Shown here: positions 25,260 through 34,772 of the stretch, one piece after another | How positions within the stretch are numbered: the stretch's first letter is position 1 | How the letters are laid out: the number at the start of each line of letters is the position of its first letter | Assembly: GCA_938041555.1 (NCBI GenBank) | Contig: CALIAC010000012.1 | Location: 1-64,000 of the forward strand | DNA length: 64,000 nt | From: an uncultured Candidatus Saccharibacteria bacterium | GTDB lineage: Bacteria > Patescibacteriota > Saccharimonadia > Saccharimonadales > Saccharimonadaceae | Direction of reading: 5' to 3' | The notes under the pieces: generated by a model | Database searches by the model: none | Told to the model about the DNA's origin: nothing | The model's input: the letters and a program-made list of their open reading frames with translations, nothing else | Translations under genes and position numbers: made by a program

Positions 25260-27119
25260 ATGTCGAGATATAAGGTTGCGCAGGATGTAGAGGCAGAGGA
25301 TAAGATTCTTGGGCCGTTTAGCTTTCGCCAGTTTATTTATTTGCTGGTTGCGGCGGCGGGGATTGCGCTAGCGTGGGGGCTGTCGCAAGTGTTTTTGCCG
25401 CTGGCGGTTATTCCGGTGCCAATTATTCTGCTGTTTGGTGCGCTGGCTCTGCCCTTGCGCAAGGATCAGCCAATGGAGGTTTACCTCGCGGCGGTGATAT
25501 CATTCTACACCAAGCCACGCCGGCGCATGTGGCAGCCCGATGGCATCAGCTCACTCATCGAAATTACGGTACCTGAGAAGGTGGAGATTGAGCGGACGAA
25601 GAACCTCAGCCAAGACGAGGCCGAGCGCCGCCTGGCGTATCTGTCGCAGCTGGCTGATAGCCATGGCTGGTCTATCCGCCATACTCGTGTGCCCGATGCA
25701 CAGGGGTCGATGATTAGTGACGTCTATTTCGAGGCGCAGCAGACCTCGGATATGTTTGATGACAACAGCAGCGAAGCGCGAGCAATGACGCGGCGCATCG
25801 AGCAATCCAACCAAGCTCGGCGCCGAGCCGCCATCGAGCGTATGCAAGCCCCACCAGCTGCACTGCCTGCCGTAGCTGACGGGCAACCGCTCCAGCAAGC
25901 TCCTGTGCCATATCAGCCAGCCTGGCCACAGGCTCAGCCGCAACCATACCAGGCAGCACCGCAAGCAGCTCCAAACACTCCACCACAGGCTACACCACCA
26001 TACCAGCCACCAGTTGACGATGCTGGTTTTGCACCAGTATCATCACCTCAGCCTCGTATACCTGAGTCGCCATACTCAGCACCAGAGCCTCAGCGCCCAG
26101 CGGTGTCATATTCATCCACGAGCTTCCCGGAGAACCGCACTGCATCGTCACATTACCAAGCTCCCTCACACGATGCTACCACCTATCAGGATCAACCAAA
26201 CTCTTATCCACCTCAGCAATCTACCGAGGTATACGAGCTCTCACCAGTGGATGACACGCCGCGTGACGAAGCACCTGCTGCCGAGCCACAGCCCATGCCG
26301 CGAGAGCATGACTCACTCCAGTCTTTGCCAATGGCACTGCCCGCCGTTATTCCGCATGATTCGGTTTTGCCAGACGCCCTGAGCAAGCCCTACACATCGC
26401 CTAAAACTACAGCAGAAGCTGCGCCAGAGCCCGAGCCAGAAGAAACACCATCTTTCGAAGCAATCTACGCCAACCTCCGCCAACACGCTGCTCCCACCAC
26501 CGATGCCGTGCCGCTTGTACCACCCCAAAAGTCAGTCGCGCGCACTGCAGCTACACCTGATTATCAACCAGCTGCAGCACCTTCTACCGATACTCAGCCG
26601 CCATTCACTCCAGCACCTGCAGAGCAACCCACTCCAGCAGTGCAAACTCCCAATTACCCACACGCACCTACACCATATCCTCCTCAGCAGCCAGTGCCAC
26701 CTCAGCAACCACCTGTCGCGCCAGCTCAGTCTACGCCAACTCCTGCACCCACCCCAGCCGCAGTGTCCTATCGAGATCGCTCGGCACTAGCTGATGACAA
26801 AAATGTCATCGATATGTCCGTGCGCTACAACCCATACCCCAGTATTCACCAGTCGGTCATCCAGCCGCTCGACCCCAGTTATTACGCCAAGACGACCCCC
26901 TCGCGTGAGGAACGCCTACGTGAGGAGCAGCTCGCCCAGCAACGCAACAATATGCCGCCAAACACTAGCACAAACACCGTCTCGCCTGATATAATTAGAC
27001 TAGCCAGCAACTCTGATTTGTCCGTTGCTGCCATTGCCAATGAAGCCAACCGGATTCAACATCAAGAGCAGGCCAGTCAGAATAATGACGATGATGAGAT
27101 TGTCATCCCTTTGCGCTAA
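25260..27119 (+). CDS. PrgI-family (VirB3-like) secretion protein with long Pro/Gln-rich extension
   Basis: 619 residues. Residues 1-110 match the PrgI family: YKVAQDVEAEDKILGPFSFRQ, two closely spaced hydrophobic helices (FIYLLVAAAGIALAWGL and FLPLAVIPVPIILLFGALAL), then FYTKPRRRMWQPDG. PrgI plays the VirB3 role next to VirB4 in Patescibacteria and Gram-positive systems. From about residue 185 to 520 the protein is low complexity, rich in Pro, Gln, Ala and Ser. A more ordered C-terminal part contains DKNVIDMSVRYNPYPSIHQ. The extension is probably cytoplasmic and disordered. It is followed after 18 bases by the VirB4 N-terminal piece. Confidence 0.85.
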   Translation: MSRYKVAQDVEAEDKILGPFSFRQFIYLLVAAAGIALAWGLSQVFLPLAVIPVPIILLFGALALPLRKDQPMEVYLAAVISFYTKPRRRMWQPDGISSLIEITVPEKVEIERTKNLSQDEAERRLAYLSQLADSHGWSIRHTRVPDAQGSMISDVYFEAQQTSDMFDDNSSEARAMTRRIEQSNQARRRAAIERMQAPPAALPAVADGQPLQQAPVPYQPAWPQAQPQPYQAAPQAAPNTPPQATPPYQPPVDDAGFAPVSSPQPRIPESPYSAPEPQRPAVSYSSTSFPENRTASSHYQAPSHDATTYQDQPNSYPPQQSTEVYELSPVDDTPRDEAPAAEPQPMPREHDSLQSLPMALPAVIPHDSVLPDALSKPYTSPKTTAEAAPEPEPEETPSFEAIYANLRQHAAPTTDAVPLVPPQKSVARTAATPDYQPAAAPSTDTQPPFTPAPAEQPTPAVQTPNYPHAPTPYPPQQPVPPQQPPVAPAQSTPTPAPTPAAVSYRDRSALADDKNVIDMSVRYNPYPSIHQSVIQPLDPSYYAKTTPSREERLREEQLAQQRNNMPPNTSTNTVSPDIIRLASNSDLSVAAIANEANRIQHQEQASQNNDDDEIVIPLR

Positions 27120-27137
27120 GAAATAAGAAGGAGAGTG

Positions 27138-28094
27138 GTGTCACCAAATTCACCCAACAATCAACAACCACCAGCTGGGCCACCCAGCCAGTTTGGCTAT
27201 AGCCAAAGCCAGGGCGCTGCGCCAACGGGCCAGGTACCAGCTAATTACCCGCAGTATCCCGCTCCGCCGCAGAGTAACTACCCCGCAGTGCAAACACCGG
27301 CTCAGCCACCAGCTGTGCAGGGCAATACGAATGATCAGCCCCCCCAAGACACCAAGAAAAAGGCTCCACCCAAGCCCGCTACTACGCAGAATAGCCTCCT
27401 CCTTTCAGAATTACGTGATGATATGATCATCATGGGCGATGGCAGCTTTCGCGCCGTCATTGCCTGTGAGTCGATTAACTTTGACCTCATGAGCGCTCGT
27501 GAGCGCGAGGGGGTAGAGTATAGCTACCAGAACTTCCTCAATGCGCTGTACTTCCCAGTGCAGATCTGCATCCGCTCGCAGCGGGTGGATATCGGCCCAT
27601 ACCTCGATAAGCTGGTCGCCATCCAGCGTACTCAAGACAACATGCTGCTCAGCGTGCTAATGGAGGACTATATCAACTTCATCGACGACCTCTCGCAAAA
27701 CGCCAACATCATGGACAAGAGCTTCTACGTCGTCATCCCGTATTACCCAGCAGGGGAGGGGACAATTCTCGACCAGGGTAAAGGGTTCTTTACCAAGCTC
27801 TTCGCCCCTAAGAACACCAACACTGTGACGAAGATTAGCAAAGAAACCTACGAGCGAGCCCGCGAGGAGATTCGCAACCGGGCTGACACTATCCTCAATG
27901 GCTTGATGCAGATTGGTGTGCGGGCGGTGCAGCTTAAGACCAAAGAGCTCGGCACCCTCTATTACAACATGTACAACCCCGACACGGCAGTGCGCGAGCC
28001 GCTGGGCGACTTTAATAACGTGACTTCCACCTTCGTCCGCAAAGGCGAGGGAGCCGTCCCAACCTCGACAGCATATCACAAAGGAGATTTTTAA
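27138..28094 (+). CDS. TraC-like / VirB4 N-terminal-domain protein
   Basis: 318 residues. A Pro/Gln-rich start (about 80 residues) is followed by a folded domain with LLLSELRDDMIIMGDGSFRAV, EREGVEYSYQNFLNALYFPV and IGPYLDKLVAIQRTQDN, resembling the N-terminal, non-ATPase part of VirB4/TraC proteins. No Walker motifs are present. It therefore looks like a VirB4 N-terminal module encoded as a separate gene before the ATPase. Start is GTG: 27138 has AAGGAG four bases upstream, while the GTG at 27135 leaves only one base. The stop overlaps the ATPase start by one base, which suggests a fixed ratio of the two products. Confidence 0.75.
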   Translation: MSPNSPNNQQPPAGPPSQFGYSQSQGAAPTGQVPANYPQYPAPPQSNYPAVQTPAQPPAVQGNTNDQPPQDTKKKAPPKPATTQNSLLLSELRDDMIIMGDGSFRAVIACESINFDLMSAREREGVEYSYQNFLNALYFPVQICIRSQRVDIGPYLDKLVAIQRTQDNMLLSVLMEDYINFIDDLSQNANIMDKSFYVVIPYYPAGEGTILDQGKGFFTKLFAPKNTNTVTKISKETYERAREEIRNRADTILNGLMQIGVRAVQLKTKELGTLYYNMYNPDTAVREPLGDFNNVTSTFVRKGEGAVPTSTAYHKGDF

Positions 28095-29929
28095 TGGCAC
28101 GACGACCCGATCCAATCGACATTGCTGCCCAGCAGCGCGAGCGCGAGCAGGCAGAGGTCGAACAAGCTTTCCTCAAGGGTATGACGACGCTGCGCGACTT
28201 AATCGCTCCCAGCAGTCTCGAGATTCACAGCACATACTTCCGCATTGGTACCAAGTATGGCCGCACACTCTACATCTATGGCTACCCACGTGAGCTCTAC
28301 ACAGGCTGGCTGTCAGGGTTGATCAACATCGACCAAGTGCTTGATATTAGTATGTTTATCTACCCCGTCGAGACAGAAATCGTCCTTAATAACCTCCGCA
28401 AGAAGGTGACGCAGCTTGAGGCCGATATGGCGCTTAACTCCGAAAAGGGTAAGGTGCGTGACCCAGCCCGCGAAGCCGCTCTGGCTGATGCCGAGGAATT
28501 GCGCGACCAGCTACAGCTTGGAGCGGAGCGCTTCTTCCGCTTTGGACTCTATGTCACACTTTATGCCGATAGCCTCGAGGAGCTAAGCTTCGTTCAGCAT
28601 GTTATCGAGACAATCTTTGGCCAAAATATGGTCTACAGCAAGACCGCCAGCAACCAGCAAGAGCAAGGCCTCAATAGTACCATCCCCCAAATGACCGACC
28701 AGCTGCAAGTCCGCCGCAACATGAACACTGGTGCGGTGAGCACGAGCTTCCCCTTCACCAGTGCCGACCTCAGTGATGGCGAAGGGATTCTCTACGGCGT
28801 GAACCAGCACAACCAAGGGCTCGTTATTTTCGACCGCTTTAGCCTTGAGAATGCGAATATGGTCGTCTTTGCAAAGTCTGGTGCTGGTAAATCCTTCACC
28901 GTTAAGCTGGAGGCGCTGCGCAGTATGATGCTTGGCACCGACATTCTCGTCATCGACCCAGAGAACGAGTACCAAAAGCTGGCCGATGCAGTCGGTGGGA
29001 GCTACATTCGCCTCAGTCTCAGTAGCGATACGCGGATTAACCCCTTCGATCTCCCCCGAGTAATCGACAGCGACGAAGCAACCGATGCCCTGCGCGCTAA
29101 TCTCATCACCCTGCAGCGACTCTTCAAGCTTATGCTGGGCGGCACACTGGTGGGTGGGCAGCAGATTGCCTTGCTCAGCCCAGCTGAGGAGGCTGACCTT
29201 GATCAAGCGCTCATTGATACCTACGCTCGGGCTGGCATCACCAGCGACCCACTAACGCATAATTCTCAGCCACCGACGATCATCGACCTCTACGACACCC
29301 TCCTTCACATGGGTGGGGCAGGGCCATCGCTAGCCCAGCGCCTGCGCAAATACACCACAGGTACTTTTGCTGGTATCTTTAGCCAGCAGAGCAATGTTGA
29401 TATTAATAACAGCATGGTGGTGTTTAATATCCGCGATCTCGAGGATGACCTGCGGCCAGTGGCAATGTATATTGTGCTGAGCCACATCTGGAATATCGCT
29501 CGCACCGTGCAGCGCCGGCGGATGCTCATCGTCGATGAAGCTTGGCAGCTGATGAAGTATGAAGACTCGGCGGAGTTTCTCCATAGCCTAGCCAAGCGAG
29601 CTCGTAAGTATTCTCTGGGGCTGACGACTATTACACAGGATGTGGAGGACTTTATGGGGAGTGAGAAGGGCCGGGCTATTGTGGCAAACAGTTCGCTCCA
29701 GCTCTTGCTTAAGCAATCGACCAGTGCAGTGGATGTGCTGGCTGAGGTCTTCAAGCTCACCGAGGAGGAGCGTAAGCGCCTGTCTAACTTCCCGGTGGGT
29801 GATGGCCTCTTCTTTGCCGGGCAAAACCACGTCCATATCCGCATCTTCGCCAGCGAGACCGAGACGCAATTCATCACCACCAACCCAGTGGCCAATAACA
29901 GCTTATACCAGCAGCCAGTGAGGTCGTAG
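28094..29929 (+). CDS. VirB4-family type IV secretion ATPase
   Basis: 611 residues. The N-terminal part has CagE/TrbE/VirB4-like sequence (STYFRIGTKYGRTLYIYGYP, GERF-type helix). The motor domain shows Walker A VVFAKSGAGKSFTVK (near residue 258), ILVIDPENEYQKLA, and Walker B RRMLIVDEAWQLM (near residue 477), followed by ARKYSLGLTTITQDVEDF. It energises substrate transfer and pilus assembly at the inner membrane. The ATG overlaps the previous TAA and has AAAGGAG seven bases upstream. Base composition is less A+T-rich than the following genes. Confidence 0.97.
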   Translation: MARRPDPIDIAAQQREREQAEVEQAFLKGMTTLRDLIAPSSLEIHSTYFRIGTKYGRTLYIYGYPRELYTGWLSGLINIDQVLDISMFIYPVETEIVLNNLRKKVTQLEADMALNSEKGKVRDPAREAALADAEELRDQLQLGAERFFRFGLYVTLYADSLEELSFVQHVIETIFGQNMVYSKTASNQQEQGLNSTIPQMTDQLQVRRNMNTGAVSTSFPFTSADLSDGEGILYGVNQHNQGLVIFDRFSLENANMVVFAKSGAGKSFTVKLEALRSMMLGTDILVIDPENEYQKLADAVGGSYIRLSLSSDTRINPFDLPRVIDSDEATDALRANLITLQRLFKLMLGGTLVGGQQIALLSPAEEADLDQALIDTYARAGITSDPLTHNSQPPTIIDLYDTLLHMGGAGPSLAQRLRKYTTGTFAGIFSQQSNVDINNSMVVFNIRDLEDDLRPVAMYIVLSHIWNIARTVQRRRMLIVDEAWQLMKYEDSAEFLHSLAKRARKYSLGLTTITQDVEDFMGSEKGRAIVANSSLQLLLKQSTSAVDVLAEVFKLTEEERKRLSNFPVGDGLFFAGQNHVHIRIFASETETQFITTNPVANNSLYQQPVRS

Positions 29930-29934
29930 CCGTC

Positions 29935-32934
29935 ATGCCTACCCCCATCCCCTCCCAGCAAAAACCCGATCTTGACCGGCATAATCCGGGGAATACGCAT
30001 TGGAGCAACGACACCTTCGCTGGCCGGAATAACCACGCTGGCAGTGGTGATTATAGCCAATCCAACACCGCCCAAAACCTCCAGTCACGCGAGAATAGTG
30101 GGAGTAGCTCATCCACCCATAGCAACGCCAGCAGCACCACTGGCGCAACCGGCAGCGACTATGCCAACTCCGTCCGAGGCCAGGAGGGCGCGCCAGGAAG
30201 CAACTGGAGCGATAATAACTGGTTCAACAAGGTAGTTCCACCCGATAGTAAACTCTCTGAGCCCAAATCTCGCTTTGCCAAAGCGCGGAGTGCGATATTC
30301 TCTAAGAAAGGTGGGCCAATGGGTATCCTTGGCGCTATTTTGCTTGGCGGTGGCTCAATGATCTCGTTTTTTGGTGGGCCAAGTCTGCTTTTGCTTCATA
30401 TCAAAGAAAACCTCACCAACCACTGGAATTCACAAAACACCAGCTTCGAGCGGCGTGCTAATAAGATAATGTTCAAGCGCATTCAAAATACCGCAACTAG
30501 TGGTATTTGTTCAGTAGTAAACGTACGATGTAAATATAATAATGTTTCGAACCGTCAGCTAAAGCAGTTTGAAAAAAATGATGTTGACGCTCTCGATAAA
30601 AAGGGAAATGTTGTCAAAGCTTCCGATAAGGTTGATTTAAAAAGATCCACAATCGGTGAAAAAATCGAATATCTGCGCGTCACCTACCCTAATGGGACTC
30701 AGGAGACAATCAGCGCCAAAGATTTCAAAAAATTATATTATGAGAAGCCGGAGCTCAGAGCAATTATGCACCGCGCATATGCACCACGCTGGGTCGCTTT
30801 CTTCGATAAAGTGTTTAACAATGGCGTCATAAAAAAGTTCTCTCTTACCAAGAAGAACAAACTGGCTGGTGCCAAAAGCGAGAAAGAAGTCCGCGAAAGC
30901 ATCGACAAAAATACCAAAGGCAAAGAAATGAATGGTAAATACGAAGCCAAGGAGAATGACGACGAGGGCAAAGAAAAGGTTACTGAAGATACTGATGTCG
31001 GCAAAGCCGCTAAAGAAGCAGTAAGTGAAGGTGCCGAAGGAGCAACAAAATCTATCAGCAAAGAAGCAGCAGCCAATATTATCAAAAATGGTGTGGGCAA
31101 GACTGGCAATATCGTCGCCATGATTGCTGGCGGCCTCTGCATGGTGCAAGATGGTGCTCAGTCTATTAGCAAGACGATTCGCCTCATCCAAATGACACAG
31201 GTTATTAGCTATGCCATGATGTTCTTTACGATGGCAGATAATATTAAGGCCGGCTCAACAGACTATATAGCTGTTGCTGTGCTTGGTACGATTCTCACTA
31301 CTGTACTCGTCAATAAATCTGGCAACGTAACCAAAAAAGCAGCGACTGATGGAATGGGGCTCAAATATGGCCTAATGAAAGAGATAACCCCAACTGGTAC
31401 CTCCAACTGGACGGAATATGTCCCTGGTGGTGGTTGGGCTCGGAAGATGGGTGGCGTTGCCAATGCCTTAGGATCTAATATCAGTGCACTAAAGGCATCT
31501 TGCACGGCCATCAACAGTACTGGTGGTCAGCTTGTTATGAGTGTTGCTGGTGGGTGGACAAGTGTCGTCGGTGAGTTGGTCTCGAACTTAGCTGCTCCTG
31601 TTATTTCTGCTGTGCTTGCACCAATCCTCAGTAAGCTCATAAATTCTATGGCGGGCACTCTTGTGAGTAGTGCTACTGTTGGTGAAGATGCTGGAGATGC
31701 CCTCACGAGTGGTGCAGTAAATATGTTCTCCGAGGCAGCAGCAGCGGGCGGTAATGGTATGCTCAATGTCGACCAAACAATCGCCTACGAACGAGAAACA
31801 GCTCGTCTCAACCTTGCCTATGCTGCTGAGCAACGCGTTGAGCGGAGCCCATTTGACGCAACGTCGCCATATACCTTTATGGGGAGCCTCTATAGTTCGT
31901 TTATTCCATATATGGGTAGTTTCTCTAATCTTAGTAGTTTTGTTCATAATCTTGTGTCGCTCCCTAAGAATATCGTACCGGCTTTCTTTGGTAATAAAGT
32001 AAGCGCTAACACCGAAACAGATCGCATGAAAAAAATTTGGCAAGCATGCGATGACCCAAATATCCCCAAAGATGTCGCTGCTGGGCCATTCTGCAATATA
32101 TCGTATGGTGCGCTCAATCTTGATAAAGATCCCGACGAGGTTGCCCAATCTCTCGCTGGGCAATACAACGAAGAAACAGGCCAAGCAACTGGTGGCACGC
32201 TCAAAGAATGGCAAGAGAAGTGCGGCAAAGGTACTGATGGCGAGAATGGCGTCGACACCGCTTATTGCAAGTTTGACTCTGAGGAAAAAGTCAATGCTGC
32301 ACTCTTCACGATCGACCAACGCGTCGTCGACACCATGGACAATGAACCGATTGACGATGGCGGTAGTAATTCTCAAGGGCAACAATCTCAAGGTGGATCG
32401 CTCCCCTCAGGTGATGCTAAATCTCTTGCTCAACAAATTCTAGACAATCCAAATATTACTGTCGCAGACTATGGTTGGAATTCTGGCGAAACAACCCCTA
32501 AGAGCCAGATTGAAAATACCGCAAAAGGTCAGCCAGCTATACCAGACTCAGTACCAACCCAATATAGTCGTAATGTCGATCCACAGATTCTTCAAGTCAT
32601 TCTTCTGATCGGCCAAAAACATAAGATCACAGTTTCGTCTCTTATGCGCACACAAATGACAGCAGGAGGATACAGCCAACACCCCCGAGGTAGAGCCGTT
32701 GATTTAAGTCCAATTGGCTCCTGCGGTGATGGTGCTGGTGAGGAATGTGCTCAAGCAGTACAGGAGTTGATCAATGCAAATGCGCTACCTCAAGGTGGTG
32801 GTATTGGCCAATCAACTTGTGGAGGAGCACGTGGCGCATTAAACAATGCTATCACTCAAAAGGGATGGCAATCGTTTGATGATTCTTGTAACCACTTACA
32901 TATCGATCTAGGACAAGGAAATGCAGCATCATAA
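29935..32934 (+). CDS. Large type IV secretion membrane protein with C-terminal M15-type peptidase domain
   Basis: 999 residues. The first 110 are Ser/Asn/Gly-rich. A hydrophobic segment (MGILGAILLGGGSMISFFGG) lies near residue 133, and a Lys/Glu-rich helical part spans about 290-380. Further hydrophobic stretches (IVAMIAGGLCMV, VISYAMMFFTMA, YIAVAVLGTILTTVL, VISAVLAPILSKLI) lie between 400 and 570. The last 120 residues carry the peptidase M15 metal-site pattern: SQHPRGRAVDLSPIG (S-x-H-x-x-G-x-A-x-D) and NHLHIDLG (H-x-H). This predicts a zinc DD- or LD-peptidase that cuts peptidoglycan stem peptides. The gene sits six bases after virB4 and overlaps the next gene by 14 bases. Confidence 0.8.
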   Translation: MPTPIPSQQKPDLDRHNPGNTHWSNDTFAGRNNHAGSGDYSQSNTAQNLQSRENSGSSSSTHSNASSTTGATGSDYANSVRGQEGAPGSNWSDNNWFNKVVPPDSKLSEPKSRFAKARSAIFSKKGGPMGILGAILLGGGSMISFFGGPSLLLLHIKENLTNHWNSQNTSFERRANKIMFKRIQNTATSGICSVVNVRCKYNNVSNRQLKQFEKNDVDALDKKGNVVKASDKVDLKRSTIGEKIEYLRVTYPNGTQETISAKDFKKLYYEKPELRAIMHRAYAPRWVAFFDKVFNNGVIKKFSLTKKNKLAGAKSEKEVRESIDKNTKGKEMNGKYEAKENDDEGKEKVTEDTDVGKAAKEAVSEGAEGATKSISKEAAANIIKNGVGKTGNIVAMIAGGLCMVQDGAQSISKTIRLIQMTQVISYAMMFFTMADNIKAGSTDYIAVAVLGTILTTVLVNKSGNVTKKAATDGMGLKYGLMKEITPTGTSNWTEYVPGGGWARKMGGVANALGSNISALKASCTAINSTGGQLVMSVAGGWTSVVGELVSNLAAPVISAVLAPILSKLINSMAGTLVSSATVGEDAGDALTSGAVNMFSEAAAAGGNGMLNVDQTIAYERETARLNLAYAAEQRVERSPFDATSPYTFMGSLYSSFIPYMGSFSNLSSFVHNLVSLPKNIVPAFFGNKVSANTETDRMKKIWQACDDPNIPKDVAAGPFCNISYGALNLDKDPDEVAQSLAGQYNEETGQATGGTLKEWQEKCGKGTDGENGVDTAYCKFDSEEKVNAALFTIDQRVVDTMDNEPIDDGGSNSQGQQSQGGSLPSGDAKSLAQQILDNPNITVADYGWNSGETTPKSQIENTAKGQPAIPDSVPTQYSRNVDPQILQVILLIGQKHKITVSSLMRTQMTAGGYSQHPRGRAVDLSPIGSCGDGAGEECAQAVQELINANALPQGGGIGQSTCGGARGALNNAITQKGWQSFDDSCNHLHIDLGQGNAAS

Positions 32935-34162
32935 GAAAACATTTTCCATATTTACGACGGCTAAAAAAAATAGGTTTTTAGCTCTCATCTTTGCTAGTCT
33001 TATGGTAATAGTCCAACCATCTTTTGTTTATGCCGAATTATCACCAGCTTCATACCCTATGCAGGCAATCGAATTCTATAGCATTAAAGGCTGCCTCACT
33101 GGTGTTGGCGAGGGTGGCGCAGGTGCCAGCACCACTCTTGTTGGGAATGATAATATTGAAAAAGTCTTGAGATTCTTTGTCGGAAAAGGTTTATCCCTCA
33201 AGCAAGCAGCGGCAATTGCAGGAAATCTAGAACAAGAGTCAAGAATTAACCCAACTATCGAAAATAGTATTGGTGCTTACGGTATCGCACAATGGCTTGG
33301 CGGACGCAAAAATAATCTTAAAGCAAAGAGTAATTACAACACCCTTGAAACACAATTGGAGTTTCTCTGGGAAGAGTTAAATGGAGTAGAGAAGGCCGGC
33401 TTAGAAGCCATTAAGAACGATTCTAGTTCTGACGTTGGCAAGTTGGCTGTCGAGTTTGGAGAAAAATTTGAACGATACGGAGCTGGGGAAGAAGGAAAGC
33501 GTGCACAGTATGCAAACGAGATATATACCAGCTTTCAATCAAAAATTCCCGACTCTTCCTCGTCAGGTGGTGGCTTATCATCAGGGAGTAGTGGATCTCA
33601 ATCTTCAGGATCAAATTGTACTGGGATAGGAGGCAGTAATGGTGGGGGATCATATATGGACGATAGCTTTATTGTTCATAACCAATGTGACCAACCATGG
33701 GCTAATCTCTCTTATGGCTCCAACACTATTTGCTCAGCAGGATGCGGCCCTTCTGCTATGTCGAACATTATTACAGCAATGACTGGTAAAAAGGTAACAC
33801 CAGAAGAGACATCAAAGTTTGCTGCAGATAACGGAATGGCCCATGAGTGGGGTAGCTCTTGGGATGTAAGTCCAAAGCTTGCTGAACATTGGGGGCTTAA
33901 AGCCAAGAATATTGCAAATGATGTCACTGCAATCAACGAAGCACTCCGTGGTGGTGCACTAGTTAATATGTCTGGGGCTGGTCCTTCACCTTTTATTGCT
34001 GGCGGGCACTTTATTGTTATCCGTGGAGTAACAAATGATGGCAAGTGGAAAATTGCTGATTCAAATGGACAAGCTGGGCAAGAGAACAGCAAAAAGGAGT
34101 GGGACCCCAATGCAATCCTTCCCTATGCACGGCAGGGTAATGTTTGGGCTATAACAAAATAA
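32921..34162 (+). CDS. Secreted wall hydrolase: phage-tail-lysozyme-like domain plus C39-like cysteine peptidase
   Basis: 413 residues. N-terminal signal or anchor (FLALIFASLMVIVQPSFVYA, cleavage likely after VYA). Residues 75-205 match the phage tail tip lysozyme family (IEKVLRFFVGKGLSLKQAA, AAIAGNLEQESRINP with the likely catalytic Glu, YGIAQWLGGR). A Gly/Ser linker follows (about 210-250). The C-terminal domain is C39-like: SAGCGPSAMSNII (Cys), GGHFIVIRGV (His), WKIADSNG (Asp). It should degrade glycan and peptide bonds of a cell wall, the job of VirB1 in other systems. The ATG overlaps the end of the preceding M15 gene. Confidence 0.88.
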   Translation: MQHHKKTFSIFTTAKKNRFLALIFASLMVIVQPSFVYAELSPASYPMQAIEFYSIKGCLTGVGEGGAGASTTLVGNDNIEKVLRFFVGKGLSLKQAAAIAGNLEQESRINPTIENSIGAYGIAQWLGGRKNNLKAKSNYNTLETQLEFLWEELNGVEKAGLEAIKNDSSSDVGKLAVEFGEKFERYGAGEEGKRAQYANEIYTSFQSKIPDSSSSGGGLSSGSSGSQSSGSNCTGIGGSNGGGSYMDDSFIVHNQCDQPWANLSYGSNTICSAGCGPSAMSNIITAMTGKKVTPEETSKFAADNGMAHEWGSSWDVSPKLAEHWGLKAKNIANDVTAINEALRGGALVNMSGAGPSPFIAGGHFIVIRGVTNDGKWKIADSNGQAGQENSKKEWDPNAILPYARQGNVWAITK

Positions 34163-34181
34163 TGGAGGTTTAAATTAAACT

Positions 34182-34748
34182 ATGGATAGCTCAGCCAAAA
34201 AACAGCTTTTTATACTATCTGCTATTATCGTAGCAATTCTTAGTGTTGTCACTCTTCTTTGGTGGTGGCTCACCCCCTCGCAATCAAAAAAAACTGAAGA
34301 TCAATCAAAAGTAAATTCATATACAGACCCTTACTCGGGTGAAACCGTCTATAGTCCGCCAGGTCGCGTGCCCGAACGATACCGTTCTCGCAATGATATT
34401 GTTTATCTTGGGCTGTCTGAATTACTAAATCATGGCTTTACTGAACCGCAAGTTGGTCAATATAAAGTATATATCAAAAAATACTCAGATAAGCGTGCTA
34501 CCAAAAAAGAGAAAATAATTTCTGAAGTAACTATCAATTTCGACAGCTACAAACAAATAATAGATAAAAAAACAGGGGAAACTACAGTTACTTTTGACAT
34601 TATTCTTAATCGTAACCAGCAATTATCATATATAGCTAAAGTAGTCATGCCTAGTGTGAATAAGATCGAGATGTCAATATATTCAAAAGACGATACAAGC
34701 CTATCAACGCCTTTATTTGATTCAAAAACTGATGGTTTAGCTGACTAA
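34182..34748 (+). CDS. Hypothetical membrane-anchored protein ending the secretion operon
   Basis: 188 residues, not recognised. One N-terminal helix (LFILSAIIVAILSVVTLLWWW) followed by a soluble extracytoplasmic domain of Lys/Thr-rich beta-type sequence (GQYKVYIKKYSDKRATKKEKI, GETTVTFDIILNR). GGAGG lies 12 bases before the ATG. Position and composition suggest a structural or accessory part of the secretion machine. Convergent with recF. Confidence 0.75.
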   Translation: MDSSAKKQLFILSAIIVAILSVVTLLWWWLTPSQSKKTEDQSKVNSYTDPYSGETVYSPPGRVPERYRSRNDIVYLGLSELLNHGFTEPQVGQYKVYIKKYSDKRATKKEKIISEVTINFDSYKQIIDKKTGETTVTFDIILNRNQQLSYIAKVVMPSVNKIEMSIYSKDDTSLSTPLFDSKTDGLAD

Positions 34749-34772
34749 TTATAATTAACCGACTCTGCTCAC

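Noticed and set aside
32921..34162. Prophage remnant suggested by the phage-tail-lysozyme domain
   Set aside because: No other phage gene nearby; the domain is common in secretion-linked wall hydrolases and the gene overlaps a secretion gene.
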